Part shown: in pieces, positions 47,412 to 57,396 of the stretch
Layout: each line of letters starts with the position of its first letter
Position numbering within the stretch: position 1 is the first letter of the stretch
Assembly (NCBI RefSeq): GCF_000161835.1
Contig: NZ_GG697169.2
Span: 1,655,918 to 1,719,917 of the forward strand
DNA length: 64,000 nt
Origin: Thalassobium sp. R2A62
Lineage (GTDB): Bacteria > Pseudomonadota > Alphaproteobacteria > Rhodobacterales > Rhodobacteraceae
Reading direction: 5' to 3'
The notes under the pieces: generated by a model
The model's database searches: none
Told to the model about the DNA's origin: nothing
What the model saw: only the letters and a program-made list of their open reading frames with translations
Translations under genes and position numbers: made by a program

Positions 47412-48869
47412 TTACCCTTTAGCGCCTTGGCCGCGTGCATACACATCTTCATAGCGGATAATGTCATCCTCACCCAAATATGATCCGGTTTGTACTTCGA
47501 TCAAAACCATTGGCACTTTGCCTGGGTTTTCCATCCGGTGGACGCAGCCCAGAGGCAAGTAGACGGATTGGTTTTCTGTCACCAAGCGCACGTCCTCATC
47601 AATAGTCACACGTGCCGTGCCTTCAACAACGATCCAATGCTCAGAACGGTGGAAATGGCTTTGCAAGGACAATGCTGCACCCGGGTGTACATGGATGCGC
47701 TTCACCTGGAAGCGGCTGCCGACCACAAGGCTTTCGAACCACCCCCATGGACGGTGATCCTTCGGGAATGTCGTCGCTTGCGCGGACCCTTTGACTTTGA
47801 GCGCCGCAACAGCTTTCTTGACGTCTTGCGCGCGCGACATGTCAGCCACAAGCACAGCATCATTGGTTGCAATTGCCATAATGTTGTTGAGGCCAATGCC
47901 GACGACCTCCAAATTTTCATTCTCAGAACGCAATAAGCTGTTGGTGCATTCGATCGCTGTCGCATCTCCTGAGGTCACAATGCCATCGGTGTCCGGCCCA
48001 AGTTCACGCCACACAGCGTCCCAACCGCCCAAATCCGACCAGCCACCATCAAATGGCACGACCGCCAAATTGCCCGCACGTTCCATCACAGCGTAGTCAA
48101 TAGAGATATCCTCAGCCTGCGCCCAAGCATCAGGGTCAAGTCGCAAAAATCCCAAGTCTACCTGTGCCCCGTCAACAGCGGCTGCAACTGGTTTGGTCAG
48201 ATTTGGGGCGTGCGCCACAAAGGACGAAACGATATCTTTAGCTTTGAACAGGAAAATCCCTGCATTCCACATGAAAGTTCCAGCTTCAACCATCTCGTTT
48301 GCGCGGCTTGTGTCTGGTTTTTCAAAGAATTGTTTAAGGTCGACAGGCGCGCCAGAGGCATCAGGCTGCGTGGCCATTTCAAGGTAACCATAAGCGGTTT
48401 CTGCGTGGGTCGGCTTAATCCCAAAGGTGACAAGCTTGCCTGCTTCAACCGCAGCAAGGCCTTTTTCAATCGCAGCATGAAAGGCCTCAGCGTCAGGCAC
48501 CACATGATCAGACGGTGCAACAAGCATGATTGCCTCAGGATCACCTGCGGACAAATGTAAGGCTGCGGCCAGAATGGCAGGGGCAGTGTTACGGCCTTCT
48601 GGCTCGATTAAAATAGCGCCAGGGTCGATACCGATTTCGGCAAGTTGCTCGGTCACAATAAACCGAAAGTCAGAGCCGGTTAACACCGTAGGAGCCGTAA
48701 AGCTCAGCTTTGAAGACGCGCCGCTAAGACGTTGCGCGGACGCTTGAAACAAAGTTTGCTCGCCAACGAGTGGGACAAATTGCTTAGGATAGCTCTTACG
48801 GGATAAAGGCCAAAGTCGCGTTCCAGATCCACCGCATAAAATCACCGGGGTAATGTGTGCCAAGGTCAT
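47412..48869 (-). CDS. manC: Mannose-1-phosphate guanylyltransferase / mannose-6-phosphate isomerase
   Basis: 485 aa. N-terminal nucleotidyltransferase with PVILCGGSGTRLWPLSRKSY, VAPSDHVV and QFFEKPD; C-terminal type II PMI cupin with DHRPWGWFESL, HVHPGAALSLQSHFHRSEHW. It makes GDP-mannose from mannose-1-phosphate and isomerises fructose-6-phosphate, supplying Gmd. Divergent from manB with 360 nt between them. The IS3 remnant lies right behind its stop. A 20-codon scrap of another manC is at 23144. Confidence 0.96.
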   Translation of the reverse strand: MTLAHITPVILCGGSGTRLWPLSRKSYPKQFVPLVGEQTLFQASAQRLSGASSKLSFTAPTVLTGSDFRFIVTEQLAEIGIDPGAILIEPEGRNTAPAILAAALHLSAGDPEAIMLVAPSDHVVPDAEAFHAAIEKGLAAVEAGKLVTFGIKPTHAETAYGYLEMATQPDASGAPVDLKQFFEKPDTSRANEMVEAGTFMWNAGIFLFKAKDIVSSFVAHAPNLTKPVAAAVDGAQVDLGFLRLDPDAWAQAEDISIDYAVMERAGNLAVVPFDGGWSDLGGWDAVWRELGPDTDGIVTSGDATAIECTNSLLRSENENLEVVGIGLNNIMAIATNDAVLVADMSRAQDVKKAVAALKVKGSAQATTFPKDHRPWGWFESLVVGSRFQVKRIHVHPGAALSLQSHFHRSEHWIVVEGTARVTIDEDVRLVTENQSVYLPLGCVHRMENPGKVPMVLIEVQTGSYLGEDDIIRYEDVYARGQGAKG

Positions 48870-49227
48870 AATTAAAATTATCCTATAGTAGGTTGTCTCA
48901 CAGAGTGTCAGTTAACAACAGTTTTTCCACGTGGTACGCCTATACAAATAGCGCAAGAGTTTCGAGCCCAAACTTTCGTAGTTAGGGCTGTCTTATTTGG
49001 CGCGAAATTGGTATTTGATAGGTCCAAATTGCTCAAAATAAGCGTTAAATTCCAGTATTTCGTCGCAAATATACGGACCAGAGATGGTTTATGCTTCGAT
49101 CCGTTATGAAAGAGAAGAAATTGCATTTTGTGCAAAAAACATCGCGTATCACGACTTTGCGATTTGGATTTGTGCATACTGATGTTAGGGCAACGGAAAC
49201 GTTAATCCCTGATGAAAGGCACCCCTT

Positions 49228-50619
49228 ATGGCTCCCTCTTTTGGCACCAGCGGCTTGCGCGGCCTTGTCATTGATCTGACCGAAGACGTCGTTGCAGATT
49301 ACGTAAACGCGTTTTTGACAACCGTTCCAGCGTGCGACATACTTTTCATAGGCCAAGATTTACGCCCTTCATCACCTGACATCGCTCAAATGATTTCTCG
49401 TACAGCCCTCAGTGCTGGCGTCAATGTCGTCGATTGCGGAGCTGTTGGCACGCCAGCTTTGGCCCTTGCATCCATGGACGCCGGTGCCGCTGCAATCATG
49501 GTCACCGGCAGTCACATTCCTTCGGATCGTAATGGTTTGAAATTCTATGTCCCACAGGGTGAGATCTCGAAAGACGACGAGCGAAAAATTTCGGCAGCCT
49601 ATGCTGCGCGCAAAAAACGGTGTGGAGGCACTGGCACTCAGAGCGCGCTGCCTGAGGCAGAAACACTTTACGTAAAACGTTATGTCGATGCTTTCGGTGC
49701 TCAGGCGCTGAAAGACTTGCGCATCGGCGTGTATCGCCATTCCTCCGTCGCACGCGACACGATGGAAACCATATTGGCACAGCTCGGCGCAACGGTGATC
49801 CCCTTGGGACATTCCGACACATTCATTCCGGTAGATACAGAAGCCGTTGATGACATCACCCGTACAAACCTGATCACATGGGCACAAAAACACAGACTTG
49901 ATGCTGTGGCCTCAACCGATGGTGACGCAGACCGCCCGCTGCTCAGTGACGCGACGGGCAAAGTCATTCCAGGCGATGTGCTTGGCGTTTTAACCGCAAA
50001 AGTTTTGGGCGCTAAGACTGTCATCACACCGGTCTCATCGAATGACATGGTGCGCCGCTGCCCTGAGTTTAAAACGGTATTTTTGACCCGCATTGGCTCA
50101 CCTTTTGTGATTGCTGAAATGGAAAAAGCCAAGGCGCCCGCAGACGCTTGCATCGGATTTGAAGCCAACGGGGGCTTTCTCATAGGCTTCGATGCCACGC
50201 TCGCAGGCCCATTGGCCGCGCTGCCAACACGTGATTGCATGTTGCCGATCATCTCGCCTTTATTTGCAGCGAAACAGCAAAGCAAAAGCTTGGCAGACCT
50301 CGTGGCAGACCTGCCGCAGTGCTTTACAGCAGCGCAAAGATTGCAAGAGATTGATCGCGCCAAGGCAGGTGTGTTTCTCGCAGGGTTGATAGATGACGCA
50401 GGCAAGCGCGAAGCCTTTTTTGCGCCGTTCGGACGCATCTCAAGCGTAGATCTGACAGATGGTTTACGGGTGAACTTTGAGAGCGGTGACGTCGCGCACC
50501 TACGCCCATCTGGAAACGCACCAGAGTTTCGTATCTACGCTCAATCCGGTTCAGAAGCGCGGGCACATGATCTCTCTGCCGCAGTGCGTAAAGCTGTTGC
50601 GACGCGCTTAACTGAATGA
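49228..50619 (+). CDS. manB: Phosphomannomutase
   Basis: 463 aa alpha-D-phosphohexomutase. Catalytic Ser loop MVTGSHIPSDRNGLKFY, metal loop STDGDADRPLL, sugar-binding EANGGFL and phosphate-binding RPSGNAPEFRIYA are in the expected order. It turns mannose-6-phosphate into mannose-1-phosphate for ManC. GAAAGG precedes the ATG by about 10 nt. Symbol cpsG is also used for this enzyme. Confidence 0.95.
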   Translation: MAPSFGTSGLRGLVIDLTEDVVADYVNAFLTTVPACDILFIGQDLRPSSPDIAQMISRTALSAGVNVVDCGAVGTPALALASMDAGAAAIMVTGSHIPSDRNGLKFYVPQGEISKDDERKISAAYAARKKRCGGTGTQSALPEAETLYVKRYVDAFGAQALKDLRIGVYRHSSVARDTMETILAQLGATVIPLGHSDTFIPVDTEAVDDITRTNLITWAQKHRLDAVASTDGDADRPLLSDATGKVIPGDVLGVLTAKVLGAKTVITPVSSNDMVRRCPEFKTVFLTRIGSPFVIAEMEKAKAPADACIGFEANGGFLIGFDATLAGPLAALPTRDCMLPIISPLFAAKQQSKSLADLVADLPQCFTAAQRLQEIDRAKAGVFLAGLIDDAGKREAFFAPFGRISSVDLTDGLRVNFESGDVAHLRPSGNAPEFRIYAQSGSEARAHDLSAAVRKAVATRLTE

Positions 50620-50911
50620 ATACAGTTCTTACTGCCTTTTTATTTAATTCAATCGGCTTTAAATCTAGTATTGAGTTCTCAAGCAACTCGGCCCAAGCAA
50701 GACTTGGTTCGGAAACGCAATTTGCGCAATAGCGATAGTGAGTATTTCTTCATATGATGTGAAGAAGCCCTGGCAAAAAGTATGTTAGAGGACTCAGCCG
50801 GCCTAGTTCAGTGATCGCGATGGCAAAAGGACTTTTAGCATACGCACAACTTGTGTATCAGTCCCTTCGGTTAAGGATGCCGTTCGACCCATTTAAGTAA
50901 GGATATTAGTC

Positions 50912-52072
50912 ATGAAAGTTGCTTTGGTTCACTATTGGCTCGTAGGCATGAGGGGCGGTGAAAAAGTACTTGAAGAAGTCTGCAAACTATACCCCAACGC
51001 AGATATTTTCACCCATGTAGCCATCCCAGAAAACCTTTCGGAAACTCTTCGCGCACACAATATTACTGAGACATTTATAGCAAAGCTACCTGGAGCTCGC
51101 AAACATTACCAAAAGTACCTGCCGTTAATGCCCAAGGCTTTAGAGGCTTTAGACTTGACAGATTACGACCTAGTAATCTCTTTTGAGGCTGGGCCTGCCA
51201 AAGGCATCATTGTACGGCCAGATGCCCAGCATATTTGTTACGTTCATTCACCAATGCGGTACATATGGGATCAGTACCACGTTTATCGAGATCAAGCGGG
51301 GCGTTTGACAAAACTAATCATGCCTCACATCGCACACAAAATGCGCATCTGGGATACGACCTCAGCCGCTCGTGTCGATCATTTCATAGCCAACTCGTCC
51401 TTCGTGGCTGAGCGTATCAAAAAATTTTGGCGGCGAGATGCAACGGTTATATATCCGCCAGTGGATGTGGATGCATTTGCGCAAAGCAGACCTGTCCAAG
51501 TATCAGACTTCTATCTTTATGCGGGCGAACTCGCCAGCTATAAGAGACCAGACATCGCGGTGGAGGCCTTCACAAAATCTGGACGTCGCTTAGTGGTTAT
51601 TGGGGAAGGTTCCGAACGTAAGGAACTAGAGGCGGCTGCCGGCCCCAATATTACATTTTTAGGGCGCGTCTCGTTTGCAACCCTTAAAGATTATTACTCG
51701 CGTTGTCGTGCACTCATATTTCCCGGTGTCGAAGATTTTGGGATTGTCCCCGTTGAAGTGATTGCGTCAGGCCGGCCGGTGATAGCATTAGGCCGTGGGG
51801 GTGCACTCGATACAGTTACACACGATATGACTGGTGTTCTTTTCGAGGAAGCAACGCCAGATTCCCTAGCGAAAGCGCTTAACTATTTTGAGCAGAACGA
51901 GAAAAATTTTCAAATCAAAGAAACAAGTAGCTTTGCCGAGCCGTTCTCGCCTTTTGAGTTTCGGAATAAGTTTTCAAACTATGTTTCGACTATTCTTGAA
52001 CAAGAAAAGGTGAAGAGATACAAATCCAGCACCCGAAAATCTGGTAATATAAATACATTGAGAGCTGACTGA
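50912..52072 (+). CDS. Glycosyltransferase family 4-like
   Basis: 386 aa, cytoplasmic. GT-B fold with an N-terminal Gly-rich loop (HYWLVGMRGGEKVLEEVCKL), the central FYLYAGELASYKRPDIAVEA and the C-terminal FPGVEDFGIVPVEVIASGRP (E-x7-E motif) followed by GRGGALDTV. AAGGAT precedes the ATG. First of a three-gene plus-strand unit with the flippase (1 nt gap) and the acetyltransferase (4 nt gap). Adds one sugar to the lipid-linked repeat unit; donor unknown, GDP-mannose is a natural guess for such WcaI/WbaZ-like enzymes. Confidence 0.9.
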   Translation: MKVALVHYWLVGMRGGEKVLEEVCKLYPNADIFTHVAIPENLSETLRAHNITETFIAKLPGARKHYQKYLPLMPKALEALDLTDYDLVISFEAGPAKGIIVRPDAQHICYVHSPMRYIWDQYHVYRDQAGRLTKLIMPHIAHKMRIWDTTSAARVDHFIANSSFVAERIKKFWRRDATVIYPPVDVDAFAQSRPVQVSDFYLYAGELASYKRPDIAVEAFTKSGRRLVVIGEGSERKELEAAAGPNITFLGRVSFATLKDYYSRCRALIFPGVEDFGIVPVEVIASGRPVIALGRGGALDTVTHDMTGVLFEEATPDSLAKALNYFEQNEKNFQIKETSSFAEPFSPFEFRNKFSNYVSTILEQEKVKRYKSSTRKSGNINTLRAD

Positions 52073-52073
52073 A

Positions 52074-53537
52074 ATGAACAAACCAGTGCGACTTTCTGCA
52101 GCACGGGCGGGGAGCATCTATGGTGTTAGCAAGATAGCTAGCCGCGCAATCGATATGATTGTACTAATTTTCTTGTCGAGAACACTAGAACCAGCAGACT
52201 TTGGCTTGGTCGCTCAAGTTATGGCCATCCTACTGGTGGTCGAAGCGATGACTGAAATACCGGTTGGTGCAGTATTGCTGTCAAGCCGACGAATTAGCCG
52301 CAGTATGTTAAACACGGGCTTTACAATTTCACTAATACGAGCAGGCTTGATTCTCGTCGCTATGTTCGCGCTGAGTTTTGTGATAACCTACATACACAAA
52401 GATAGTCGATTGCTCGCGCTTACTTTAGTACTGGCGCTCGGACCCGCATTCCGCAGTGTCTTAAGCCCTCGCTTAATCGTATATCAAAAATCTATCGACT
52501 TTAGCCGAGATGCGAAAATTGAAATATTTTCAAAGGCAGTGTCTGCGTGCTTAGCAGTTTTCATTGCCTATTCCACTCAAAGTTATTGGGCCATCGCCGC
52601 AGTCACGGTACTATCACCATTTTTCATGTTTTGCGGCTCCTACTACTTCGCACCCTATTCACCCAAACTAACGCTGAAGAGATGGTCGCAATTCGGCTCT
52701 GCGATCGGATGGATAAGTTTTGCACAGCTTATTTCAGCTCTCAATACACAGTTGAGCAAGATATTATTAACAACATATTTGCCAACGTCGACCTTCGGGA
52801 AGTTCTCGCTGGCTCAAGATATAAGTGCCATTCCACATCAGGCAATCGCTGCACCATTCTCCCGCATTTTCTTATCAGTGCTAAGTCCTTTACCAATCGA
52901 AAAAGTCGGTCACTCATACTTTAAGGGACTAATTGCGTCCGCATACCTACTTACGCCGATCTATCTAATTCTTATTACCAACTCTGAAATCTTGATAAGA
53001 GTATTATTGAGCGAAAAGTGGGTGTCGATGTCGACTTACCTTTCACTTTGGTCTCTTTCCATGCTTATATCAATACCATCTGGATTCCTCAGTCCACTCG
53101 CATTTGCGCTAAAAAAAACCCGGTTTATTACTATTCGCATGGCAGTTGAACTTGGGGTCAAAGCACCGCTACTTCTGATAGGAATGTATATCAATGGTGC
53201 GATTGGCGTTCTCTACGCAAATTTACTCGCTACTTCAATTGTTTGCCTTTGGGCCCTGTTTGCCGCTGGAAAACTAACCCACACCTCATTTCGCAGAATT
53301 TTTCTATATCTACTACCTCTCACTAGCTTTATCGTATTGTTTCTCACACTTCACTTTTTAGGTCTTCCATTACTCCAAAATGCAGGGTTCTGGGGGGTTG
53401 GAAATATAAGCTTAACGGCCTATTCAGGCATCTCAATGACTATTTGCTTGCTCTTATCGGCAACTCTGTGGCGAATGGTTGGATGCCCCGAAGGGGGCGA
53501 GGAGTTTATAATTAGAAAGCTAAGGACACTGAGGTAG
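52074..53537 (+). CDS. Wzx-type repeat-unit flippase (MOP superfamily)
   Basis: 487 aa, 12-14 predicted membrane helices. N-terminal [37 protein letters not shown] and the later [16 protein letters not shown] are typical of the WzxC/lipopolysaccharide-exporter branch. It turns undecaprenyl-linked units to the periplasm for the polymerase. Starts 1 nt after the glycosyltransferase stop. AT-richer than the export genes at 18-26 kb, like its neighbours up to 58 kb, which suggests a separate origin of the 51-58 kb block. Confidence 0.9.
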   Translation: MNKPVRLSAARAGSIYGVSKIASRAIDMIVLIFLSRTLEPADFGLVAQVMAILLVVEAMTEIPVGAVLLSSRRISRSMLNTGFTISLIRAGLILVAMFALSFVITYIHKDSRLLALTLVLALGPAFRSVLSPRLIVYQKSIDFSRDAKIEIFSKAVSACLAVFIAYSTQSYWAIAAVTVLSPFFMFCGSYYFAPYSPKLTLKRWSQFGSAIGWISFAQLISALNTQLSKILLTTYLPTSTFGKFSLAQDISAIPHQAIAAPFSRIFLSVLSPLPIEKVGHSYFKGLIASAYLLTPIYLILITNSEILIRVLLSEKWVSMSTYLSLWSLSMLISIPSGFLSPLAFALKKTRFITIRMAVELGVKAPLLLIGMYINGAIGVLYANLLATSIVCLWALFAAGKLTHTSFRRIFLYLLPLTSFIVLFLTLHFLGLPLLQNAGFWGVGNISLTAYSGISMTICLLLSATLWRMVGCPEGGEEFIIRKLRTLR

Positions 53538-53541
53538 GATC

Positions 53542-54063
53542 ATGCTTTTCAAGAAATATGCAACCCTCACTCTAGTTGCCATTCAGAAATCAACGTTTTG
53601 CCCTACTAGCATTAGGCACTCTATTTTGGTTTACCTTGGATGGACCATAGGTGAAAACTGTGCAGTTATGCCCGGATCAGCTCCAGTAATTAACAACGTA
53701 ACTTTGGAAGATGGTGCTCATCTAGGACCGAATACATTGCTTGATGATCATGCGGGAATTACAATCGGAAAAGACACTCGACTTGGGCCTAACTCCATTA
53801 TCTTAACCCGAACACATCCAATAAATGCTACAATTCCGCGCCGTATACGGGGTCAAGATATCGACCTCCCTGTCATAGTCGGAAGGGGTTGCTGGATTGG
53901 CGCACATGTTGTCATTTTGCCGGGAGTGCGTATTGGAGAAGGCTGTGTAGTAGGAGCCGGATCGGTTGTTACGAAATCCACAGAACCAAATGGTCTCTAT
54001 GTGGGCAACCCTGCGAAGCGCATTAAGGACTTGGAAACAGACGAACCAAAACCTACCGCTTGA
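53542..54063 (+). CDS. Left-handed beta-helix O-acetyltransferase
   Basis: 173 aa. Hexapeptide repeats run from about residue 35 to 150 ([52 protein letters not shown]), ending with the [10 protein letters not shown] signature. Resembles maltose/capsule acetyltransferases that use acetyl-CoA to acetylate a sugar hydroxyl. The usual catalytic His is likely in ILTRTHPIN. Follows the flippase by 4 nt, so one operon. Confidence 0.9.
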   Translation: MLFKKYATLTLVAIQKSTFCPTSIRHSILVYLGWTIGENCAVMPGSAPVINNVTLEDGAHLGPNTLLDDHAGITIGKDTRLGPNSIILTRTHPINATIPRRIRGQDIDLPVIVGRGCWIGAHVVILPGVRIGEGCVVGAGSVVTKSTEPNGLYVGNPAKRIKDLETDEPKPTA

Positions 54064-54065
54064 GA

Positions 54066-54147
54066 TATGTTTAGAAACTTATAGGTAACTTTAGCTCCGC
54101 CTGAACTTTGCTAAAGAGCTAAAGTTACCTATAAGTTTCCAAACATA
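54066..54147. repeat. Long inverted repeat after the acetyltransferase gene
   Basis: Arms of 31 nt (54066-54096 and 54117-54147) pair with one mismatch around a 20-nt loop. They read TATGTTTAGAAACTTATAGG onward and its complement. There is no T tract, so it is not a usual terminator. It starts 3 nt after the stop codon and ends 4 nt before an IS3 remnant, so two IS termini or an IS scar are possible. Confidence 0.8.
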
Positions 54148-54151
54148 CCTG

Positions 54152-54292
54152 ACACGCGATGCCGCAATGCAGGACGTGTTCGACTACGTCGAGATGTTTT
54201 ACAACCCGACACGCAAGCACACCAACAACGGCATGCTGCCACCGGTTGACTACGAAACGAAACAACAGAAAATGAATAAGGCAAGCGTCTAG
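54152..54292 (+). mobile_element. IS3-family OrfB C-terminal remnant (plus strand)
   Basis: 47 unbroken codons: TRDAAMQDVFDYVEMFYNPT, RKHTNNGMLPPVDYETKQQ and ending KASV-TAG. This tail (YxEMFYNPTRKH.NNG) is typical of one IS3 group; the stretch behind the stop, GGAACTAGGGGCACCTCAG, resembles the element's end. Confidence 0.8.
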
Positions 54293-54320
54293 GGAACTAG
54301 GGGCACCTCAGATCCCTAAT

Positions 54321-55035
54321 TCATAACGAGAGTTTAAGGGTCGGGTTTCATATTCTTCGTCGTCGATTTAAGCAAGCGCGTCGTGCGCGGACCCCTTAAT
54401 TTACTCAAGCGCTCGGCGCACTTGGGCGGGTGTTTGATTTTCTAGTGATGCGTGTATTCTGACGTTGTTGTGATCGTATCCTCAAAGCGCCAGCTTCCGG
54501 CGGGCGTCGTCCATGCTGTCAAACCATTCTTTGTTCAGAAATTCATCTCGGAAGCTGCCGTTAAATGGCTCGATGAAGCCGTTCCGTTGCGGCTTTGCAG
54601 CATCAATGTAGTGCCATTCAACAACGTTATCATTGGCCCATTTCAGAATTGCCCGGCTTGTGAGGCCCGTCCCATTGTCGCTGGCTGTGCAAGCGGACTT
54701 TCCATAGGCGCGCACTAGCGCATCCAGTTCACGGGCAACCCGCGCACCCGATATGCTGGTATCGGCCATTAGGCGCAGGTTCTCGCGGCAGCAGTCATCA
54801 TTCACTGCCAAGATGCGAAACTTTCGAAACACACCAAATGTCTCAGACAGAAGGTCCAGTGACCGACGTTGGCCTGGTTTAACGGCCACAGGCATTCGCG
54901 TCCCCGATCCTCGCGCTCGCCTTCGGCTCTTTCATCGCCTGACGCCCAGCTTCTCTTCCGTATAAAGCCGGTACAGCTTCTTGTGGTTCATGATCATGCC
55001 TCTGCATGCGAACATCACACCGATCCGTCAATCAA
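54321..55035 (-). mobile_element. IS3-family OrfB remnant (IS407-like)
   Basis: Minus strand. NHKKLYRLYTEEKLGVRR starts the piece, then VAVKPGQRRSLDLLSETFGV, RKFRILAVNDDCCRENLRLM (first Asp), ASDNGTGLTSRAILKWANDN (second Asp), AKPQRNGFIEPFNGSFRDEF (Glu region) and the tail IHASLENQTPAQVRRALE. Stops occur before RRARGSGTRM, after RRKLAL and in the tail. Same family as 47151. Dead. Confidence 0.85.
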
Positions 55036-55241
55036 CCTGGTCCGAGCAAATTATTAGTGATATTTTCACTCGTTTAGTTACCTTCATAGCGCGCCGAAAC
55101 TAAGTTTGAAGATTACCTTTAGCTCGTCTTTAAATATCTCTTCAGAATTTTTATCGCCACCCACCGTCGCGCAAGCGTCACAGCTTTCAACGCTTTCAAC
55201 ACACGCCCAAAATCTATTACCATCAAATAGAATCTGGGCGA

Positions 55242-56489
55242 TTAGCTCTTTCTCTCTCCCTTCAGAATTAGCCTCGCACGAACTGTTAAAATAAGGAAAA
55301 TGCAAACCCATACAGGGAAGGCTCGAGAACTTGGCCAATACAGTATACGCCCAAAATCCAGCATCCCAATCATCCAAATGGGATATACTAAAAGACCTAA
55401 AACTGCATGTCGGCAGTACGAGCAGTAAAGTTTTCCACTTATGTACCCGAATACGGATAGTACCAGCCCCCCTCCCAGAACGCCAAAATCGAGATAAATA
55501 AACCCTACAGCACCGAAAAGATTAAACTCGGGGTGAGAGTAGCGCTCAAGACCATTCACCAAATCGGTTGAGAACCGTGCATTAAATATCTCAACAAGCG
55601 GATTTCCAGGTATCGGCAGCTTGTAGATAAACGCAAGAGAAGTCATCGGCTGCCAATATGGTTCAAAATACTCGGTCAGAAACGCAAAGTTGTTAAGAGA
55701 CGAAAGATAATAAGACATGAACCGCAAAGCTGAAAACTGCACAATATTGTCAAAATAATGTTGATAATAATTCCACGAACGAAAGTATTCGAACGCGCCA
55801 AAAAGCGCGATAACAAAAACGGCTCCAATAAATGGTGCAATCGCTAATCTGAGACTAGAGCGAACTCGGAATGATGCAAATAAAATCGCTACAGGAACAA
55901 TCAACTCAATAAGCCCCAAGCGCTCTGACCATAGAAGACCACGATAGCTTGAAAAAAGGATAAGGCTACACAGCATAACTTTAAGGATACGCCTAACCTG
56001 AATACTCAATGATATCGGAGAAAACAGCAGCAAGGCTGAGTACGAGATAACAAATATTCCGAATTGTGTCATTGTAGTAATACCAGATATAGACAACCCA
56101 AGTCGATCTTTAGTTGGAATACCTAGAAAGAAACGCTGAAGAACAGAAAATGAGAACGTAGACCCAAACGCCAATAGATACGCAAACATTGTCAAAATGT
56201 AGATAAAAATAACGAGCTTTAGAACTTGTTGATTTGCTAGGAATTCTAGGTTCTCACAGAGTGCTGTTTCGGCCTTAGGCCTCTTTCTAGAAGTAAGCAA
56301 CGCAACGAAGGCGCCGAACCCAAAAAGAGCAGTCATCAAGATTGCGGAGAGTGTGGAATCCCAACTAATATTCTTTGGTGTTCGCATCAGTGAACGATAC
56401 ATAGTCTCATCGACCTGATAAGAGGCCAAAATAAAGAGTATCCACCCAACCGTGATGACTATCGGGCTCATCCAGAACGGAACTTTCAT
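55242..56489 (-). CDS. Wzy-like oligosaccharide repeat-unit polymerase
   Basis: 415 aa with about 10-12 predicted membrane helices and a large periplasmic loop near residues 250-330 (FSALRFMSYYLSSLNNFAFL, PGNPLVEIFNARFSTDLVNG). Sequence conservation in polymerases is low, so the call rests on topology, on the O-antigen-polymerase-like loop, and on the place among glycosyltransferases in a locus that has Wzx, Wza and Wzc but no other polymerase. It would join flipped units at the periplasmic face. Last gene of a three-gene leftward unit (31 nt after the GT2 gene). Confidence 0.78.
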   Translation of the reverse strand: MKVPFWMSPIVITVGWILFILASYQVDETMYRSLMRTPKNISWDSTLSAILMTALFGFGAFVALLTSRKRPKAETALCENLEFLANQQVLKLVIFIYILTMFAYLLAFGSTFSFSVLQRFFLGIPTKDRLGLSISGITTMTQFGIFVISYSALLLFSPISLSIQVRRILKVMLCSLILFSSYRGLLWSERLGLIELIVPVAILFASFRVRSSLRLAIAPFIGAVFVIALFGAFEYFRSWNYYQHYFDNIVQFSALRFMSYYLSSLNNFAFLTEYFEPYWQPMTSLAFIYKLPIPGNPLVEIFNARFSTDLVNGLERYSHPEFNLFGAVGFIYLDFGVLGGGLVLSVFGYISGKLYCSYCRHAVLGLLVYPIWMIGMLDFGRILYWPSSRAFPVWVCIFLILTVRARLILKGERKS

Positions 56490-56520
56490 AATCCACCTTT
56501 AAAATTACCAAACTACGCCA

Positions 56521-57396
56521 TTACCAACGAAAATATCCGCGGAGCCTACCGATCGCTGTATACAGCGCCAGCAAAGCAAATCTTGGCCGAAGGCATAAAA
56601 GTGAGAGAACCGCCTTTGCTACAGGCCTTAATATCCAATTAAGAAGAGAAAGCGTGCCGTATTTATGCTTTCGAAGCACAGCCCCCATTCCACGACCATA
56701 AAGGTATGCCTTCGCAAAATCGGCTTTCGTTGGGTCGGACACTAAAATTTCTAGATGATGGCCAAAAATATCTGGATCGTAAAATTGATTGAAACCAGAC
56801 TCAAAAGCTCTGAGCGAAAGATCAGGACCCTCGCATGAGCCATCAAGCTCCCCGACCCCAAGAGATTCATCGTAGCCGTCTATCGCTTGCAGCACTTCTC
56901 TACGTACGAAGACTACCCATTCAATCTGTGTGATCCAGACCGTTTCGGCGTCCACCCAAGTACTATTGTCTAGAAATCGACCGTTGATTGACCGTTCAGT
57001 TTCGTCTGCGGCACGGCCCGATAGAATGTGTGGCTGCTCTCTGGCAAAAGCCTTCAGTGCCTTCTCTAGAAAGTCGCTCGGATACCAACAGTCATCATCT
57101 GCAAACAGATAGATTTCAGCACTACAAGCTCGCCACCCTATATTTCGCGCTCGTGACAATCCCCTGATCTCAGGGACAGAAATATGCTGGATAGTTAAGC
57201 GATCGCGATACTTATCAATCTCGCCCTTCAATCTCCGATCATTGTTCTGGTCAACAATGATTACTTCAAAGTTCTGAAAAGACTGACTCTCTAGTGATTC
57301 GAGTAAACGACCAACCTCTCTGTCTCGTCCAAGCGTTGCTACAACGATCGCAACCTTACGATTTATGGCACCTGATAAACCTTTATTATCCATCAC
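56521..57396 (-). CDS. Glycosyltransferase family 2
   Basis: 291 aa GT-A enzyme: VAIVVATLGRDREVGRLLES, VIIVDQNND, RGLSRARNIGWRAC and YLFADDDCWYPSDFLEKAL (DDD metal motif). Residues 200-285 end with a basic and hydrophobic segment (WILRPVAKAVLSLLCLRPRF) that may sit on the membrane. Its start overlaps the upstream glycosyltransferase stop by 4 nt. Inverts on transfer to the lipid-linked unit; donor unknown. Confidence 0.92.
   Translation of the reverse strand: MMDNKGLSGAINRKVAIVVATLGRDREVGRLLESLESQSFQNFEVIIVDQNNDRRLKGEIDKYRDRLTIQHISVPEIRGLSRARNIGWRACSAEIYLFADDDCWYPSDFLEKALKAFAREQPHILSGRAADETERSINGRFLDNSTWVDAETVWITQIEWVVFVRREVLQAIDGYDESLGVGELDGSCEGPDLSLRAFESGFNQFYDPDIFGHHLEILVSDPTKADFAKAYLYGRGMGAVLRKHKYGTLSLLNWILRPVAKAVLSLLCLRPRFALLALYTAIGRLRGYFRW

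Noticed and set aside
55084..55377. 97-codon frame overlapping the polymerase end
   Set aside because: Mostly a shadow of the polymerase gene in another frame; its unique end is short and not recognisable.
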